This document shows, one piece after another, positions 44,284 through 53,369 of a DNA stretch of 53,724 nucleotides. The stretch covers positions 1 through 53,724 of the forward strand of contig JANXSZ010000034.1 in NCBI GenBank assembly GCA_025356445.1, in the 5' to 3' direction. This DNA comes from Betaproteobacteria bacterium. GTDB lineage: Bacteria; Pseudomonadota; Gammaproteobacteria; Burkholderiales; Burkholderiaceae_C. A model generated the notes under the pieces. The model saw only the letters and a program-made list of their open reading frames with translations. It ran no database searches and was not told the origin of the DNA. The position numbers and the translations under genes are program-made. The first letter of the stretch is position 1. Each line of letters begins with the position of its first letter.

Positions 44284-44706
44284 CTACGACGCGGATGCGA
44301 AGGCGCAGGTAAAGCGGATCTGCGCACCGACCTGGGCGGGCGTCGGGGCGCTCTGACCGCTCGCGTTGGTGGTCCGTAGAACCATCAGGACCACGTCGTT
44401 CTGCTGGTTGGGCGCGAGGGTGAAGCGGGCGAGCGGGCGGATGATCTCCCAGCGGCCAAACCGGGCGACGACTAGCGACATCGTCGCTGTGATCGTGCGG
44501 CGGCTTTGGAAATCTTGGTTCTGGAACTGGCCGTGATACGCCACCTCTGAGGTCGTACCGTTTGACAGCACGTTGCTGTAGAGCGCGTTCGTTGCGAGTA
44601 CGTTGGAGTTGCAGAACTTCGGCAGCCCCTGCGCGGTGGCGAGGTTGGCGAAGGCGGTGATCATCGTAGCGGCGGCTACGACGGTGACGGTGCTCAGACG
44701 AGTCAT
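44284..44706 (-). CDS. Small secreted protein of unknown function
   Basis: 140 residues from ATG 44706, with AAAGGA 12 bases upstream. Signal peptide residues 1-26 ending ANLATAQG. The mature part is rich in Thr, Asn, Gln and beta-forming residues (FQSRRTITATMSLVVARFGR, then FTLAPNQQNDVVLMVLRTTN) with two Cys (KFCNSN and RFTCAF), so probably one disulfide. Composition suggests a beta-sandwich such as a small exported or adhesin-related protein; no family is recognised. It sits between the pyruvate dehydrogenase operon and a TRAP transporter, in a short region that has no core genes and could have been acquired. Confidence 0.6.
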   Translation of the reverse strand: MTRLSTVTVVAAATMITAFANLATAQGLPKFCNSNVLATNALYSNVLSNGTTSEVAYHGQFQNQDFQSRRTITATMSLVVARFGRWEIIRPLARFTLAPNQQNDVVLMVLRTTNASGQSAPTPAQVGAQIRFTCAFASAS

Positions 44707-45077
44707 CTAGGCAAATCCTTTTGCTGGGCTAGGCCCCTGTATGCGTTCTACAGACGGGAATTTCAATCGCATGAAACCCAGTATGGCACGGTATGGGGCA
44801 TTCCAACACGCCAGGGCTGTGTACTTGACTCTTTGCAGACCTTGAATAGTGGAGCCGCGAATGAAGAGAATACACAGCATGCACTCAAATCTAATGGGTG
44901 GACGCCCATTTCTAACTTTTGGGTAATTTTTGGGTAATGCAGCTCAATCACCGGGCACAGCGCTGACCAGGAAATGATGGCCTCCATGGTTTTGAGAAAA
45001 ACGTCATGTCGTCTTGGCTTTATGCGGTTGAATTTCCTATCCGTAGTACCATTTTGGCTTCAATGAAAGAATCGATC
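44707..45077. other. Gap without a supported gene
   Basis: This 371-base stretch has a repeated TTTTGGGTAATTTTTGGGTAAT segment at about 44919-44938. The open frames on both strands lack ribosome binding sites. It may contain promoters for the two secreted proteins on either side, which diverge. Confidence 0.4.
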
Positions 45078-45335
45078 ATGAAGTCATCCCCCATTGCGAT
45101 CTTCGCCGCTGGTTTTATCGCCGGCAGCGTACTCTTAGGTGGCGCCGTCGTCGCTCACGCCAGAATCGTCACGCTGAACGCCGCCATCGCCGGCGTTTTA
45201 CCGAACTCCGAAGGAAGCCTGTTCTGCGTCACCGCAGCTTCCGTTCTCCGGCCCATCACAGGGGTGTCGCGCGCAACCAGCGTCAACGCCCCTGGTGGTG
45301 TTTCCAACGGTGTCACATTGCGTTGCCCTGCCTGA
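45078..45335 (+). CDS. Small secreted protein of unknown function
   Basis: 85 residues from ATG 45078; an ATG at 45063 or the longer frame from 45006 is possible, and the ribosome binding site is weak. The first 30 residues are a strong signal peptide (SPIAIFAAGFIAGSVLLGGA, then VVAHARI). The mature chain of about 55 residues has two Cys (SLFCVTAAS and TLRCPA), a pattern suggesting one disulfide, and a Ser/Thr/Gly-rich composition. No family is recognised. It diverges from the other small secreted protein and may be functionally linked to it. Confidence 0.5.
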   Translation: MKSSPIAIFAAGFIAGSVLLGGAVVAHARIVTLNAAIAGVLPNSEGSLFCVTAASVLRPITGVSRATSVNAPGGVSNGVTLRCPA

Positions 45336-45475
45336 CTCACAGCTTCTGCTTGTTGGGTTTGAAGTTCGCGTGTCGGTGGCTTGCTGGAGACCTGCCAGTT
45401 CCGTCGGCACGATGCTTTTCTGAACGAGCTCGGCTTAGTCCGTTTCCATAAAAATCTCTCATTTGGTGAATTGCC

Positions 45476-46798
45476 TCACCGCACCCCATACCCCATCGTC
45501 TGCGGCAGCCACAACACCAGCTGCGGGAATAGCGTCATCGCCAGCAGCAACAGCAGCAGCATCACCAAAAACAGCCAGCCCTCGCGCAGCATCGCCTTGA
45601 TCGGGATGCCGGTCAGTGCGTTGGTGACGAACAGCAGCATGCCGAACGGTGGGGTGATGAGGCCGATCATCATGTTCACGATGACGACCACGCCGAAATG
45701 AACCAGATCGATACCCAGCGCTTTGGCGGTGGGCAGCAGCATGGGTACGAAAACCAGCAGCATCACCGAGGTGTCCAAGAAGCAGCCCAGCACCAAAAAT
45801 ACCGCGTTCACCAGCAGCAAAAACTGCAACGGTGACAACTGCTGTGCGCTGACCCAGGTGGCGAGCGCTTGCGGGACACCTTCCGAGGTGAAGGCGTAGT
45901 TGAGGATGAACGAGCCTGCAATCACCATCGTGATGATGGCGCTGGCGCGGGTGGATTCAAGAAACACGGCTGCCAGACTGCGCCAACTCAAGGCGCGGTA
46001 CACCACGCCAGCTAGCACCAGTGCGTGCAAGGCGGCGACGGCAGCGGCTTCTGTGGGGGTAAAAGCACCAGAGTAAATGCCGGTCAGCAGGACGATAGGC
46101 AGGGACAAGGGCATGGCACCGCGCAGCAGGATGTTAGGCCATTCAGCGCGGGGGACGGGGGCTTCACGCGGCATGTTTTTGCGTACAGCGATGATGTGAA
46201 CGGCCACCATCAGCACCACGGCCATCAGCAAGCCAGGCACGACACCGGCCAGGAACAGCGCCCCCACCGACGAGCCGGACACCAGGGCGTAAATCACCAT
46301 GGGTATGGAGGGCGGGATGATGGGGCCGATGGTGGCGCTGGCGACCACAATCGCGCCCGCAAAGCCGGGGCTGTATTCGGGCTTTTTCAGCATTTGCTGG
46401 ATGGTGACGAGGCCGGGGCCTGCGGCGTCGGCGATGGCGCTGCCGCTCATACCCGAGAAAATCACGCTGACCAGCACGTCCACCTGAGCCAGACCACCGC
46501 GCCACCGGCCCACCAGAATACGGCAGAAATCGAAAATGCGCTCGCTCACGGTACCCGCGTTCATCAGGTTAGCTGCCAGCACGAACAGGGGCACGGCGAG
46601 CAGCACGTAGCTGTTGTACAAGCCGTTGCCCACCTGTTCCACCACCAGTGCCAAATCCTGCTGCTTGACGATCAGGTAGGCGAAGCCGGAGGCGAGCATG
46701 GCGAACGCGATAGGCACGCGCACCAGCATCAGGCCGACCAGGGCGGCAAGCATCACGCCCAAGGCCGGGCTGAGGGAAAGCGACAGGGCTGTGTTCAT
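45476..46798 (-). CDS. dctM: TRAP transporter large permease (DctM type)
   Basis: 440 residues, about 12 membrane helices. The family carries carboxylates or other organic anions with a sodium gradient. Visible segments include VRVPIAFAMLASGFAYLIV, IVVASATIGPIIPPSIPMVI (re-entrant GPxxPPS-type loop) and GLITPPFGMLLFVTNALTG. The ATG overlaps the DctQ stop by four bases (ATGA). The substrate cannot be predicted from the permease. It is the last gene of the dctP-dctQ-dctM operon. Confidence 0.92.
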   Translation of the reverse strand: MNTALSLSLSPALGVMLAALVGLMLVRVPIAFAMLASGFAYLIVKQQDLALVVEQVGNGLYNSYVLLAVPLFVLAANLMNAGTVSERIFDFCRILVGRWRGGLAQVDVLVSVIFSGMSGSAIADAAGPGLVTIQQMLKKPEYSPGFAGAIVVASATIGPIIPPSIPMVIYALVSGSSVGALFLAGVVPGLLMAVVLMVAVHIIAVRKNMPREAPVPRAEWPNILLRGAMPLSLPIVLLTGIYSGAFTPTEAAAVAALHALVLAGVVYRALSWRSLAAVFLESTRASAIITMVIAGSFILNYAFTSEGVPQALATWVSAQQLSPLQFLLLVNAVFLVLGCFLDTSVMLLVFVPMLLPTAKALGIDLVHFGVVVIVNMMIGLITPPFGMLLFVTNALTGIPIKAMLREGWLFLVMLLLLLLAMTLFPQLVLWLPQTMGYGVR

Positions 46799-47244
46799 CG
46801 CGTGATTTCCTCAAACAGCACCCGCACCGCTTTGAGGCCACGCCACACCAGCACCAGCATCAAAAAGACAAACGGCATGAACACCGCCATGAATGGCAAA
46901 CCCAGCACTGGCGTGCCTTCGCGGGCCATGAAGCGCACGTAATCCCATGTTGCGGGCAAGGCCCAGGCGGCCAGCGCGCCTACGGTGAGGGTGCCCAGCG
47001 CCGTGGTGATACGTTGTGCGTGGGGGCTGAGCAGGTTGGTCAGCAAATCAAAGGCCACATGTTCGCGCTCGGGGACCATGATGGCTGCAGCCCACAGGAT
47101 GACCCAGAGGTAGAGCACCACGGCCAGCTCGTCCGTCCAGGGTAGCGGGCGGTTAAAGGCGAAGCGGGCCGCGATTTGCAGCACGAAGACGCTGAACAGA
47201 CTGGCAAACAGGACGAGGCCGATGGCATCAGCAAGCTTTTTCAT
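46795..47244 (-). CDS. dctQ: TRAP transporter small permease (DctQ type)
   Basis: 149 residues from ATG 47244; the longer frame from 47298 would overlap dctP. Four membrane helices, with characteristic LPWTDELAVVLYLWVILWAA and the polar segment VPEREHVAFDLL of the DctQ family, and GLPFMAVFMPFVFLMLVLVW at the end. It bridges the periplasmic binding protein and the large permease. It is separated from dctP by 11 bases and overlaps dctM. Confidence 0.88.
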   Translation of the reverse strand: MKKLADAIGLVLFASLFSVFVLQIAARFAFNRPLPWTDELAVVLYLWVILWAAAIMVPEREHVAFDLLTNLLSPHAQRITTALGTLTVGALAAWALPATWDYVRFMAREGTPVLGLPFMAVFMPFVFLMLVLVWRGLKAVRVLFEEITR

Positions 47245-47255
47245 TGCAGATGAAT

Positions 47256-48281
47256 TCACTTCGTGGCGTTGATGCGTTCCAGCAAACCTGGGGGCCATTG
47301 TTTGGCGTACTCTGATTTCAGATACGCCTGCTGCACGCTGCGGTGGAACGCATCCAGATCGGGTGTGGTGACACTCAGACCCTGTTGCTTGAAGTAGTCC
47401 ACAAGCTGGCTTTCTTCTTTCAGACGGTTTTCGTTGTTGTACTGTGCAGCAGCCACGGCGGCGGCTTTGAGTTTTTGCTTTTGGGGGGTACTCAGCGCAT
47501 TCCAGGTTTTGTTGGCGACAGAGATGAACAGGCTGTCCACCAAATGGCTGGTCAGCACGATTTGCTTGGTGACTTCGTAAAACTTGGCGGCACGCAGGGT
47601 AGGCAAGGGGTTATCTTGGCCGTCGATGGTGCCTGTTTTGAGGCCCAGATAGACCTCGCCAAATGCCAGCGGGGTGGGCGTGGCTCCCAGAGCTTCACCC
47701 AGGAACAGCCATTCTTTGGAACCTGGCATCCGCAGCTTCAGGCCCTTGAGGTCTGCCGGGGTTTTGACACTGCGGGCTTCGCGCAGGTTGACTTGCCGTG
47801 TGCCCAGATACAGCGGGCTGAGGATGGTGATGTCGAGTTTGTCTGCCACGCTCTTGTACAGCTCGTCACCAATGGGGCCACCCAGCACTTTCTGCAGATG
47901 CTGCGGGTCACGCAGGATGTACCCGGCGGTGAAGATGGAGAACGCAGGCAGCAGTTTGGCGAGGTCGAAAGCCGAGACGGTGGCCAATTCCAGGTTGCCG
48001 CGCGCCATGGCGGTGGGTTCGGTGCCTTGTTTGAAGAGCGTTCCATTGAGGTTGATGCGCACATCGAACTCGCCGGGGGCGGTTTTGTCCAGCTGTTCTT
48101 TGAAGACCGTCCACATCTTGCCATGCCAGTCGTCAGGCAGGGCTGGCGATGAGATACGCAGGGCCGTGGGCGTTTGTGCCTGCGCTTGCAGGGGCAGTAC
48201 AGCACTGGACAATGCCAGTGCTGCGAGCTGGGCAGCGACATTGCGGCGCGAGAGCAAGGGCGTGGATGGGGATGTGGTCAT
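47256..48281 (-). CDS. dctP: TRAP transporter substrate-binding protein (DctP type)
   Basis: 341 residues from ATG 48281, with AAGGAGAC eight bases upstream. The exported start has SRRNVAAQLAALALSSAVLP, a twin-arginine-like pattern, so Tat export is possible; the cleavage site is near AQAQTP. The mature protein has the family layout LRISSPALPDDWHGKMW, then YKSVADKLDITILSPLYLGT, LKGLKLRMPGSKEWLFLGEA (the conserved Arg that binds the substrate carboxylate) and GQDNPLPTLRAAKFYEV. It captures an organic acid in the periplasm for DctQM. The particular ligand is unknown. Confidence 0.92.
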   Translation of the reverse strand: MTTSPSTPLLSRRNVAAQLAALALSSAVLPLQAQAQTPTALRISSPALPDDWHGKMWTVFKEQLDKTAPGEFDVRINLNGTLFKQGTEPTAMARGNLELATVSAFDLAKLLPAFSIFTAGYILRDPQHLQKVLGGPIGDELYKSVADKLDITILSPLYLGTRQVNLREARSVKTPADLKGLKLRMPGSKEWLFLGEALGATPTPLAFGEVYLGLKTGTIDGQDNPLPTLRAAKFYEVTKQIVLTSHLVDSLFISVANKTWNALSTPQKQKLKAAAVAAAQYNNENRLKEESQLVDYFKQQGLSVTTPDLDAFHRSVQQAYLKSEYAKQWPPGLLERINATK

Positions 48282-48349
48282 GGTTTGTCTCCTTCTTTTT
48301 TGCATACCTGATTGCAGCCAAGGTGGCTTGCCACGTTAACGTGGTGCTG

Positions 48350-49036
48350 TCACGGGTAGCTTTGGCGGTAGCGGTAGCCTTGGTATTTCAAAATGGCTTC
48401 TTTGGGGCGGATGTGCTCAACTTGCAGGCCAGGTGTCGGCTCGTCACTTTCGTGGTAAATCTGCCCGCTGACGATCAACATGCGGTTGGCAGGGGTCTGC
48501 GCGTACACCGCGCCACTGATGGTGAGCTGGGGCAGTGTGGCTCGGATGTTGTCAGGGAGTTCGCTGACGGCGTAGATGCGGGGTTCGCTAGCGGTGGGCA
48601 GTGCCACCACAAGAGGTATTGGCGTCGGGGTTTCTTTGGCACGCGGTGGTTTGGCTTTGGCCGTCACTGTCGCTTTGGGCGTTGTATCAGGAACGCTTGC
48701 AGGGGGCTGTTCAGGTTCTGGCGAAGGCGTCGGCGGTTGGGATGGCGTCAATGCCGCCAGTGCTGGTGCGGGTTGCGGCAGGGCAGCAATCGGGTGTGGG
48801 CTCGGTGGTGCAGGACGTGCATCGGGCGCAGGCACAGGGCGGGTCAACAGCAGCCAAACGATGGCCCCCAGCAACAGCAGTGCGAAGGCGACAGCCCCGT
48901 AAAACGCCATTTTGGTGTGCCGTGCTGCGGCCAAGGCCTCGGGGGCAGGCCCGATGGCTGGGGTGTTCAAGCCCGGCGTCATGCCGCGTTCGCGCTCAGC
49001 AGCGGACTTTCTCAGGGCATCCAGGATGTACGACAT
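48350..49036 (-). CDS. gspB: GspB-like general secretion pathway assembly protein
   Basis: 228 residues. Short cytoplasmic N-terminus (MSYILDALRKSAAERERG is a hallmark of GspB/ExeB), one membrane helix at 43-64 (MAFYGAVAFALLLLGAIVWL), a Pro/Ala-rich linker of about 80 residues, and a C-terminal domain (LPQLTISGAVYAQTPANRML and SDEPTPGLQVEHIRP) resembling the periplasmic part of the pilot-related protein. GspA-GspB uses ATP to position the outer membrane secretin by remodelling peptidoglycan. It is co-directional with and 24 bases after the gspA gene. Confidence 0.88.
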   Translation of the reverse strand: MSYILDALRKSAAERERGMTPGLNTPAIGPAPEALAAARHTKMAFYGAVAFALLLLGAIVWLLLTRPVPAPDARPAPPSPHPIAALPQPAPALAALTPSQPPTPSPEPEQPPASVPDTTPKATVTAKAKPPRAKETPTPIPLVVALPTASEPRIYAVSELPDNIRATLPQLTISGAVYAQTPANRMLIVSGQIYHESDEPTPGLQVEHIRPKEAILKYQGYRYRQSYP

Positions 49037-49060
49037 AAGCGGGTGACGACCTTTGTCGCG

Positions 49061-50893
49061 TTAGCGTGGTTGCAAACGCGGCTCAGCCACGCCGGTTGCG
49101 CGGTTGATTTGCATGAAGGTGGTCGCTCCCACCACGCCGTCGGGTTTCAGACCGTGTGCCAGTTGGAAGGCTCTGATTTTGGCGACCAGCGCCGCGTCCA
49201 ATGTGGCTTTGCCCGTAGGTTTGGGGTCGCTGTTGAGTTGGGCCAGCTTGACGGCTATCCAGTCCAGGCCGGGCACCGCGTTGTCACGGGGGGCTGGGGG
49301 CGTTTTGGCGGTGGTTTTGCCTTTGGGCTGGGTGGTGTTTTTGGTGGCATAGCCAGGAGGCACGCGCCAGAAGGTGGCGAAATCGCCCTGCCAGAGTTGG
49401 GTGAAGGATTCCAACGGTACGGTTTGTGTGACTGTGCCCATTTGCAGGCTGGCGCCTTGGTCGTTCAAGCCAGTGAGCACGGCGTACACCGGTTTTTTGT
49501 GGTCGTCCATCAGCGTGATGATGCCGGGCCTGTTGAGTTGCTGAATCAGCGGCAGGCTGATGTTTTTGATACGAAAGCAGTGGATTTGGCTGCGCTCAGC
49601 GGCTTGGCAGGTGTCGCCAGTGCTGGCGGGGAGCTTCCAGGCGGGTGCCAAGGCGCGCCAGGCGTCGGTCACGTCCCGCGTAGGGCGAGGGAAGCGCGTC
49701 GTGAGGTCAGCCGCGCTAAGTTTGCTGGCGGACACTGGTGGTGTTGTGGCTGCAACAGGGGCCGACAGTGCCGTGGGTGCTGTCGGCAGAGGTGCTACAG
49801 GCGTTCCTTTAGGTGCCGATTGGCTTGTAGCGACCGTGGATTGGGCAACAGGTGCTATGGTTTTTGATGCGTTTGTCACCGGCTGGGTGGACATACTTAC
49901 CGCTGTTGCTGTACCTACGGTGTTGTCTGGGCGGGGCCACAGCGTCCATCCCAGCAAGGCGATTGCAGCGGCCAGAGCGGCTACAGCCGTCCCAACCAAG
50001 CCAGCACCCGCACCTGACTTGCGCTGTAGCCATGTGGTCGCACCCTGGCTGGGCGTGGCTGAAGGCGGGCCGCCATCGTCAAAAACCTCTGCGGCAGCTT
50101 GATCCACCATGCGGCGCTCTACCGTGCTGCTGCTGTTGACGTAAGCCCCCAGCAGGGCGCGGTCGCAGAGCAAATTGATACGCCTGGGTATGCCTTGTGC
50201 GAGCAGATGCACGCGGTGCATGGCGTTTTTCTTGAACGGGTTGGCACTGGCAAGACCGGCCACGCCCAGCCGGTGGGCGATGTAGCCTGCAGTTTCTGCC
50301 TCGGTCAACGCCCCCAGATGAAAGCGGGCGATGATGCGCTGGGCCAGTTGTTCCAGCGCCGGCTGAGCGATCATGCGGCGCAGTTCAGGCTGGCCGATCA
50401 AGATGATTTGCAGTAACTTGCGCTCGCTGGTTTCCAGGTTGGTCAGCAACCGAAGCTGTTCCAGCACATCGGGCGACAGGTTTTGCGCCTCGTCGATGAT
50501 GAGCACGTTGTTCTGCCCGGCTGCATGGCTGTCCAGCAAATAGGCGTTGAGCGGGTCGAGGCAGTCTTTTGCGGTTTCGGGGCCCGATTGGTGTGCTGGA
50601 TGCGGCAGCTGGAACTCGTCGCAGATGGTTTGCAACAGTTCGATGGCATTGAGCTTGGGGTTGAGGATGTAGGCGATGTTGCAGTTCGCTGGAATTTGCT
50701 CCAGGAAGCAGCGGCACACCGTGGTTTTACCCGCACCGATTTCACCTGTCAGCAGCACAAAACCGCCTCCCGCATTCAGTCCGTAGAGCAGATGCGCCAA
50801 AGCCTCCCGGTGGCGCTCGCTCATGAAAAGGTAGCGCGGATCGGGGGCGATGGAAAAGGGGCTTTGTTTCAGGCCAAAGAATTCAGCGTACAT
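49061..50893 (-). CDS. gspA: GspA/ExeA-like ATPase with peptidoglycan-binding domain
   Basis: 610 residues. N-terminal AAA ATPase: GLKQSPFSIAPDPRYLFMSE, Walker A TGEIGAGKTT, Walker B NVLIIDEAQNLS, and Arg-finger-like segment. A membrane helix lies near residue 300-320 (VGTAVAALAAAIALLGWTLW). The periplasmic part includes a C39-peptidase-like region lacking the catalytic Cys context (LPASTGDTCQAAERSQIHCF) and a C-terminal peptidoglycan-binding domain (AKIRAFQLAHGLKPDGVVGA). Partner GspB follows. The pair works in type II secretion, but no other gsp gene is in the window, so it may serve a system encoded elsewhere. Confidence 0.92.
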   Translation of the reverse strand: MYAEFFGLKQSPFSIAPDPRYLFMSERHREALAHLLYGLNAGGGFVLLTGEIGAGKTTVCRCFLEQIPANCNIAYILNPKLNAIELLQTICDEFQLPHPAHQSGPETAKDCLDPLNAYLLDSHAAGQNNVLIIDEAQNLSPDVLEQLRLLTNLETSERKLLQIILIGQPELRRMIAQPALEQLAQRIIARFHLGALTEAETAGYIAHRLGVAGLASANPFKKNAMHRVHLLAQGIPRRINLLCDRALLGAYVNSSSTVERRMVDQAAAEVFDDGGPPSATPSQGATTWLQRKSGAGAGLVGTAVAALAAAIALLGWTLWPRPDNTVGTATAVSMSTQPVTNASKTIAPVAQSTVATSQSAPKGTPVAPLPTAPTALSAPVAATTPPVSASKLSAADLTTRFPRPTRDVTDAWRALAPAWKLPASTGDTCQAAERSQIHCFRIKNISLPLIQQLNRPGIITLMDDHKKPVYAVLTGLNDQGASLQMGTVTQTVPLESFTQLWQGDFATFWRVPPGYATKNTTQPKGKTTAKTPPAPRDNAVPGLDWIAVKLAQLNSDPKPTGKATLDAALVAKIRAFQLAHGLKPDGVVGATTFMQINRATGVAEPRLQPR

Positions 50894-50991
50894 ACCACGA
50901 GGATAAAGGGTGGCGGGCTGGTGGCCTCAAGGAAGGCATTCACCTGAAGCACGAGCGCGCTGCTGGTGAATGCGGCTGTGCGCTGTCGAAA

Positions 50992-51231
50992 TCAGTTTTG
51001 AGCAGCCAAGGCCTCGTCCATGGCCTTGCAATTGGGTGCGCACACGGCTTGGGCTTTGCCCAGCACATTGCGGGTTTTCATCAGCGAACGTGTACGGTGT
51101 TTACCACACAGGAAGCAGGACATGGTGGCGCTGCCAAGCGAAGCGCCAGCTTTGAAAGGCGAGCCAGACGGCTTGGATTTGTAACGCAAACCATCAGCCA
51201 GTACGGCTGTTTTGACCTCGGGCTTAGACAT
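50992..51231 (-). CDS. Small putative zinc-binding protein
   Basis: 79 residues from ATG 51231 (GGAAAG 10 bases upstream). Cysteines at 39, 42, 64 and 68 make a CxxC...CxxxC pair set (SCFLCGKHR and VCAPNCKAM) that suits a single structural zinc. Basic residues fill the region between them (HRTRSLMKTRNVLGKA). Residues 1-35 are flexible and without motif. No family is recognised; RNA, protein or ribosome binding is a possibility for such small zinc ribbons. It stands alone, divergent from dusA. Confidence 0.6.
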   Translation of the reverse strand: MSKPEVKTAVLADGLRYKSKPSGSPFKAGASLGSATMSCFLCGKHRTRSLMKTRNVLGKAQAVCAPNCKAMDEALAAQN

Positions 51232-51525
51232 GGACAGAACTTTCCGTGGGGAGTTGCAGGGCTGGTGCGCGAATGCTGGCTGGGACGGCGTGCATGGCGG
51301 TAGAGGTAAAGAGATTCATTCAGTTTGAAGTGGAGTCTGATTGCTTGTCTGCAAGTCAGGGGTGTACGAGAGGGCTTAGCGTTGTGGGCTTGGCGACCTC
51401 TCTGTGGTCGGCTTCCATGTTGACAACAAACCGGATCAACGGATTTTACCATTGGCCTAAGCATTGCCTGTGTGATTCATTTCCTTTTGGCGTAGGCAGC
51501 AGCCGTAAAAACGGTGAAAGTTAAA
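51232..51525. other. Divergent gap upstream of dusA
   Basis: This 294-base stretch between two divergent genes contains no supported gene. The open frame on the plus strand at 51246-51524 has no ribosome binding site and looks like a shadow. Confidence 0.4.
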
Positions 51526-52542
51526 ATGCAGTTCAATCACCGCTTACCCATGAAATCAACGCCTTACGCTTACGATATGCACCGCCTGAGCGTTGCACCC
51601 ATGATGGACTGGACTGACAGGCATTGCCGTTATTTCCACCGTCTGCTCACGCGCAACACCCTGCTTTATACCGAGATGGTCACGACCGGTGCCTTGGTGC
51701 ATGGCGATGTGGCGCGGCATTTGCGCTTCAACGCTGAAGAGCACCCCGTTGCCTTGCAACTGGGGGGGAGTGAGCCTGCTGACTTGGCCCATTGTGCGAA
51801 GCTGGGCGAGCAATGGGGCTATGACGAGATCAACCTGAACTGCGGTTGTCCATCAGAACGTGTGCAGCGTGGCGCGTTTGGTGCCTGCTTGATGGCCGAG
51901 CCGCAGCTGGTGGCCGATGGCGTCAAAGCCATGTGCGATGCCGTGCAAATCCCGGTCACGGTGAAGCACCGCATTGGCATCGACAAAGACGAAAACTACG
52001 GTTTCGTGCGTGATTTCGTCGGACAGGTGAGTGAGGCGGGTTGCGGCGTTTTCATTGTCCATGCGCGCAATGCATGGCTCAAGGGCCTTTCGCCCAAAGA
52101 AAACCGTGAAGTGCCGCCGTTGCGCTATGAATTCGTGCACCGCTTGAAGGCCGATTTCCCACGGTTGAAGTTTTTGCTCAATGGGGGTATCAACACCACA
52201 GCACAGTTGCATGAACAGTTGCCTCTGGTAGATGGCGTCATGGTGGGGCGCGAGGCCTACCATAACCCCTGGTTCATGGCCGATTGGGATGAGATCTTCT
52301 TTGGCGATGCACCCCATGGGTTAAGCCGGGACGACATTGAAATCCGGATGGTCGATTACATGGAACGTGAAGCCGCGCTGCACGGTACGCCATGGAGCAT
52401 GATCGCTCGTCATATGCTGGGCTTGCGCAATGGCCTGCCTGGCGCACGCCGTTGGCGTCAGGTCTGGAGCGACCACCGCCTTAAAACACGGCCCGCGCAT
52501 GAGGTGATGGCGTTGGCGCAGGGCCTGGAGGCTTTTGCTTAA
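51526..52542 (+). CDS. dusA: tRNA-dihydrouridine(20/20a) synthase DusA
   Basis: 338 residues from ATG 51526 (GGTGAAAG about 9 bases upstream); ATG 51550 is an alternative start. It reduces uridine 20 and 20a of tRNA to dihydrouridine with FMN. Marks: SVAPMMDWTDRHCRYF (DusA N-terminal motif), LQLGGSEPADLAH, NLNCGCPSERVQRGAFGACL with the catalytic Cys, VKHRIGID with the FMN-contact Lys and His, and GVMVGREAYHNPW. Length is normal for the family. Confidence 0.95.
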   Translation: MQFNHRLPMKSTPYAYDMHRLSVAPMMDWTDRHCRYFHRLLTRNTLLYTEMVTTGALVHGDVARHLRFNAEEHPVALQLGGSEPADLAHCAKLGEQWGYDEINLNCGCPSERVQRGAFGACLMAEPQLVADGVKAMCDAVQIPVTVKHRIGIDKDENYGFVRDFVGQVSEAGCGVFIVHARNAWLKGLSPKENREVPPLRYEFVHRLKADFPRLKFLLNGGINTTAQLHEQLPLVDGVMVGREAYHNPWFMADWDEIFFGDAPHGLSRDDIEIRMVDYMEREAALHGTPWSMIARHMLGLRNGLPGARRWRQVWSDHRLKTRPAHEVMALAQGLEAFA

Positions 52543-52617
52543 AGTCAGTATGACCCGTCCGTGCTTTCTGTTTGGTTGAATAATGCACCGTTGACGTAAC
52601 TGCAAGGGTAGTTTGGA

Positions 52618-53352
52618 ATGTTTGAACGCCTTAAAAAGATCTTCAGTGCAGCCCCGTCTGGCGTCTCCAACTCTGCATCTGCGCTGACGCGGCAAGACAG
52701 CCAACTGCTGGCCGATTGGGCACAGCAGCAGGGCTTTGCTTATACCGATCAGCCGATGCAAGATGCCAAAGGCAAACCCGCTGGAGAGGGTTTTGTGGTC
52801 AAAGGCCGCACACAAGGCAAGCCCTGGCAAATGGAGTGCGGTCTGCCCAGCCGGGACTTCATCCAGGGCCAAGAGCTGCGGGGCCGTTGCGACTTGGGTG
52901 TGCTGGATGCGGTGTCCGTGGTGCTGATGAACCGGCCCCTCAAAGTGGCGCTTGAAAAGCGCGCCTACTCGCTCTACACCGATTCCTTGCAAACCATGGT
53001 TGACCCACAATTGCCTGAGGAAATGCGCTGGCTGGCGGTGTACCAAGAGGTGGGTTGGGCCAGCCTGCCAAATATGTTTTTAGACCGCTATGCCGTGCTG
53101 GCGAGCAAACGTGAGCACGCTGTTTCATGGCTCAATGCCGATGTGGCCCAGGCACTGATGAGTTGGCCACCCAGCGGACCATCGTCTGAGGTGCCTTTTA
53201 TTTTGATGTTGCTGCGCGGCAAGTGCTATTTCCGCATGGAATACCCGCAAGTTGAGTTGGCCAATTTGCAGCATGTGGCCAAAATTTACAGCGTGGCGTG
53301 CGAATCAGCGCTGCGCAATGTGGCGCAGAGCACGGCTACGGGCTCGTCTTGA
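52618..53352 (+). CDS. Conserved hypothetical cytoplasmic protein
   Basis: 244 residues. AAGGG lies 12 bases upstream of ATG 52618. No signal peptide or membrane helix. Residues 28-40 (QDSQLLADWAQQQGFAY) are helical. The middle has charged-hydrophobic alternation (GCDLGVLDAVSVVLMNRPLK) and the C-terminus is WPPSGPSSEVPFILMLLRGK followed by CYFRMEYPQVELANLQHV. The family is not recognised by me. It is the last gene before the CRISPR array and reads towards it, ending about 28 bases before the degenerate repeat. There is no sequence sign that it is CRISPR-associated. Confidence 0.7.
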   Translation: MFERLKKIFSAAPSGVSNSASALTRQDSQLLADWAQQQGFAYTDQPMQDAKGKPAGEGFVVKGRTQGKPWQMECGLPSRDFIQGQELRGRCDLGVLDAVSVVLMNRPLKVALEKRAYSLYTDSLQTMVDPQLPEEMRWLAVYQEVGWASLPNMFLDRYAVLASKREHAVSWLNADVAQALMSWPPSGPSSEVPFILMLLRGKCYFRMEYPQVELANLQHVAKIYSVACESALRNVAQSTATGSS

Positions 53353-53369
53353 GGGCGAGGTTTTAGATC

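Noticed and set aside
44763-44987. Open frame of 74 codons on the minus strand
   Set aside because: No ribosome binding site, and its sequence has no resemblance to known proteins; the region is AT-rich gap sequence.
51246-51524. Plus-strand frame of 92 codons before dusA
   Set aside because: It lacks a ribosome binding site and lies in the shared upstream region of two divergent genes.
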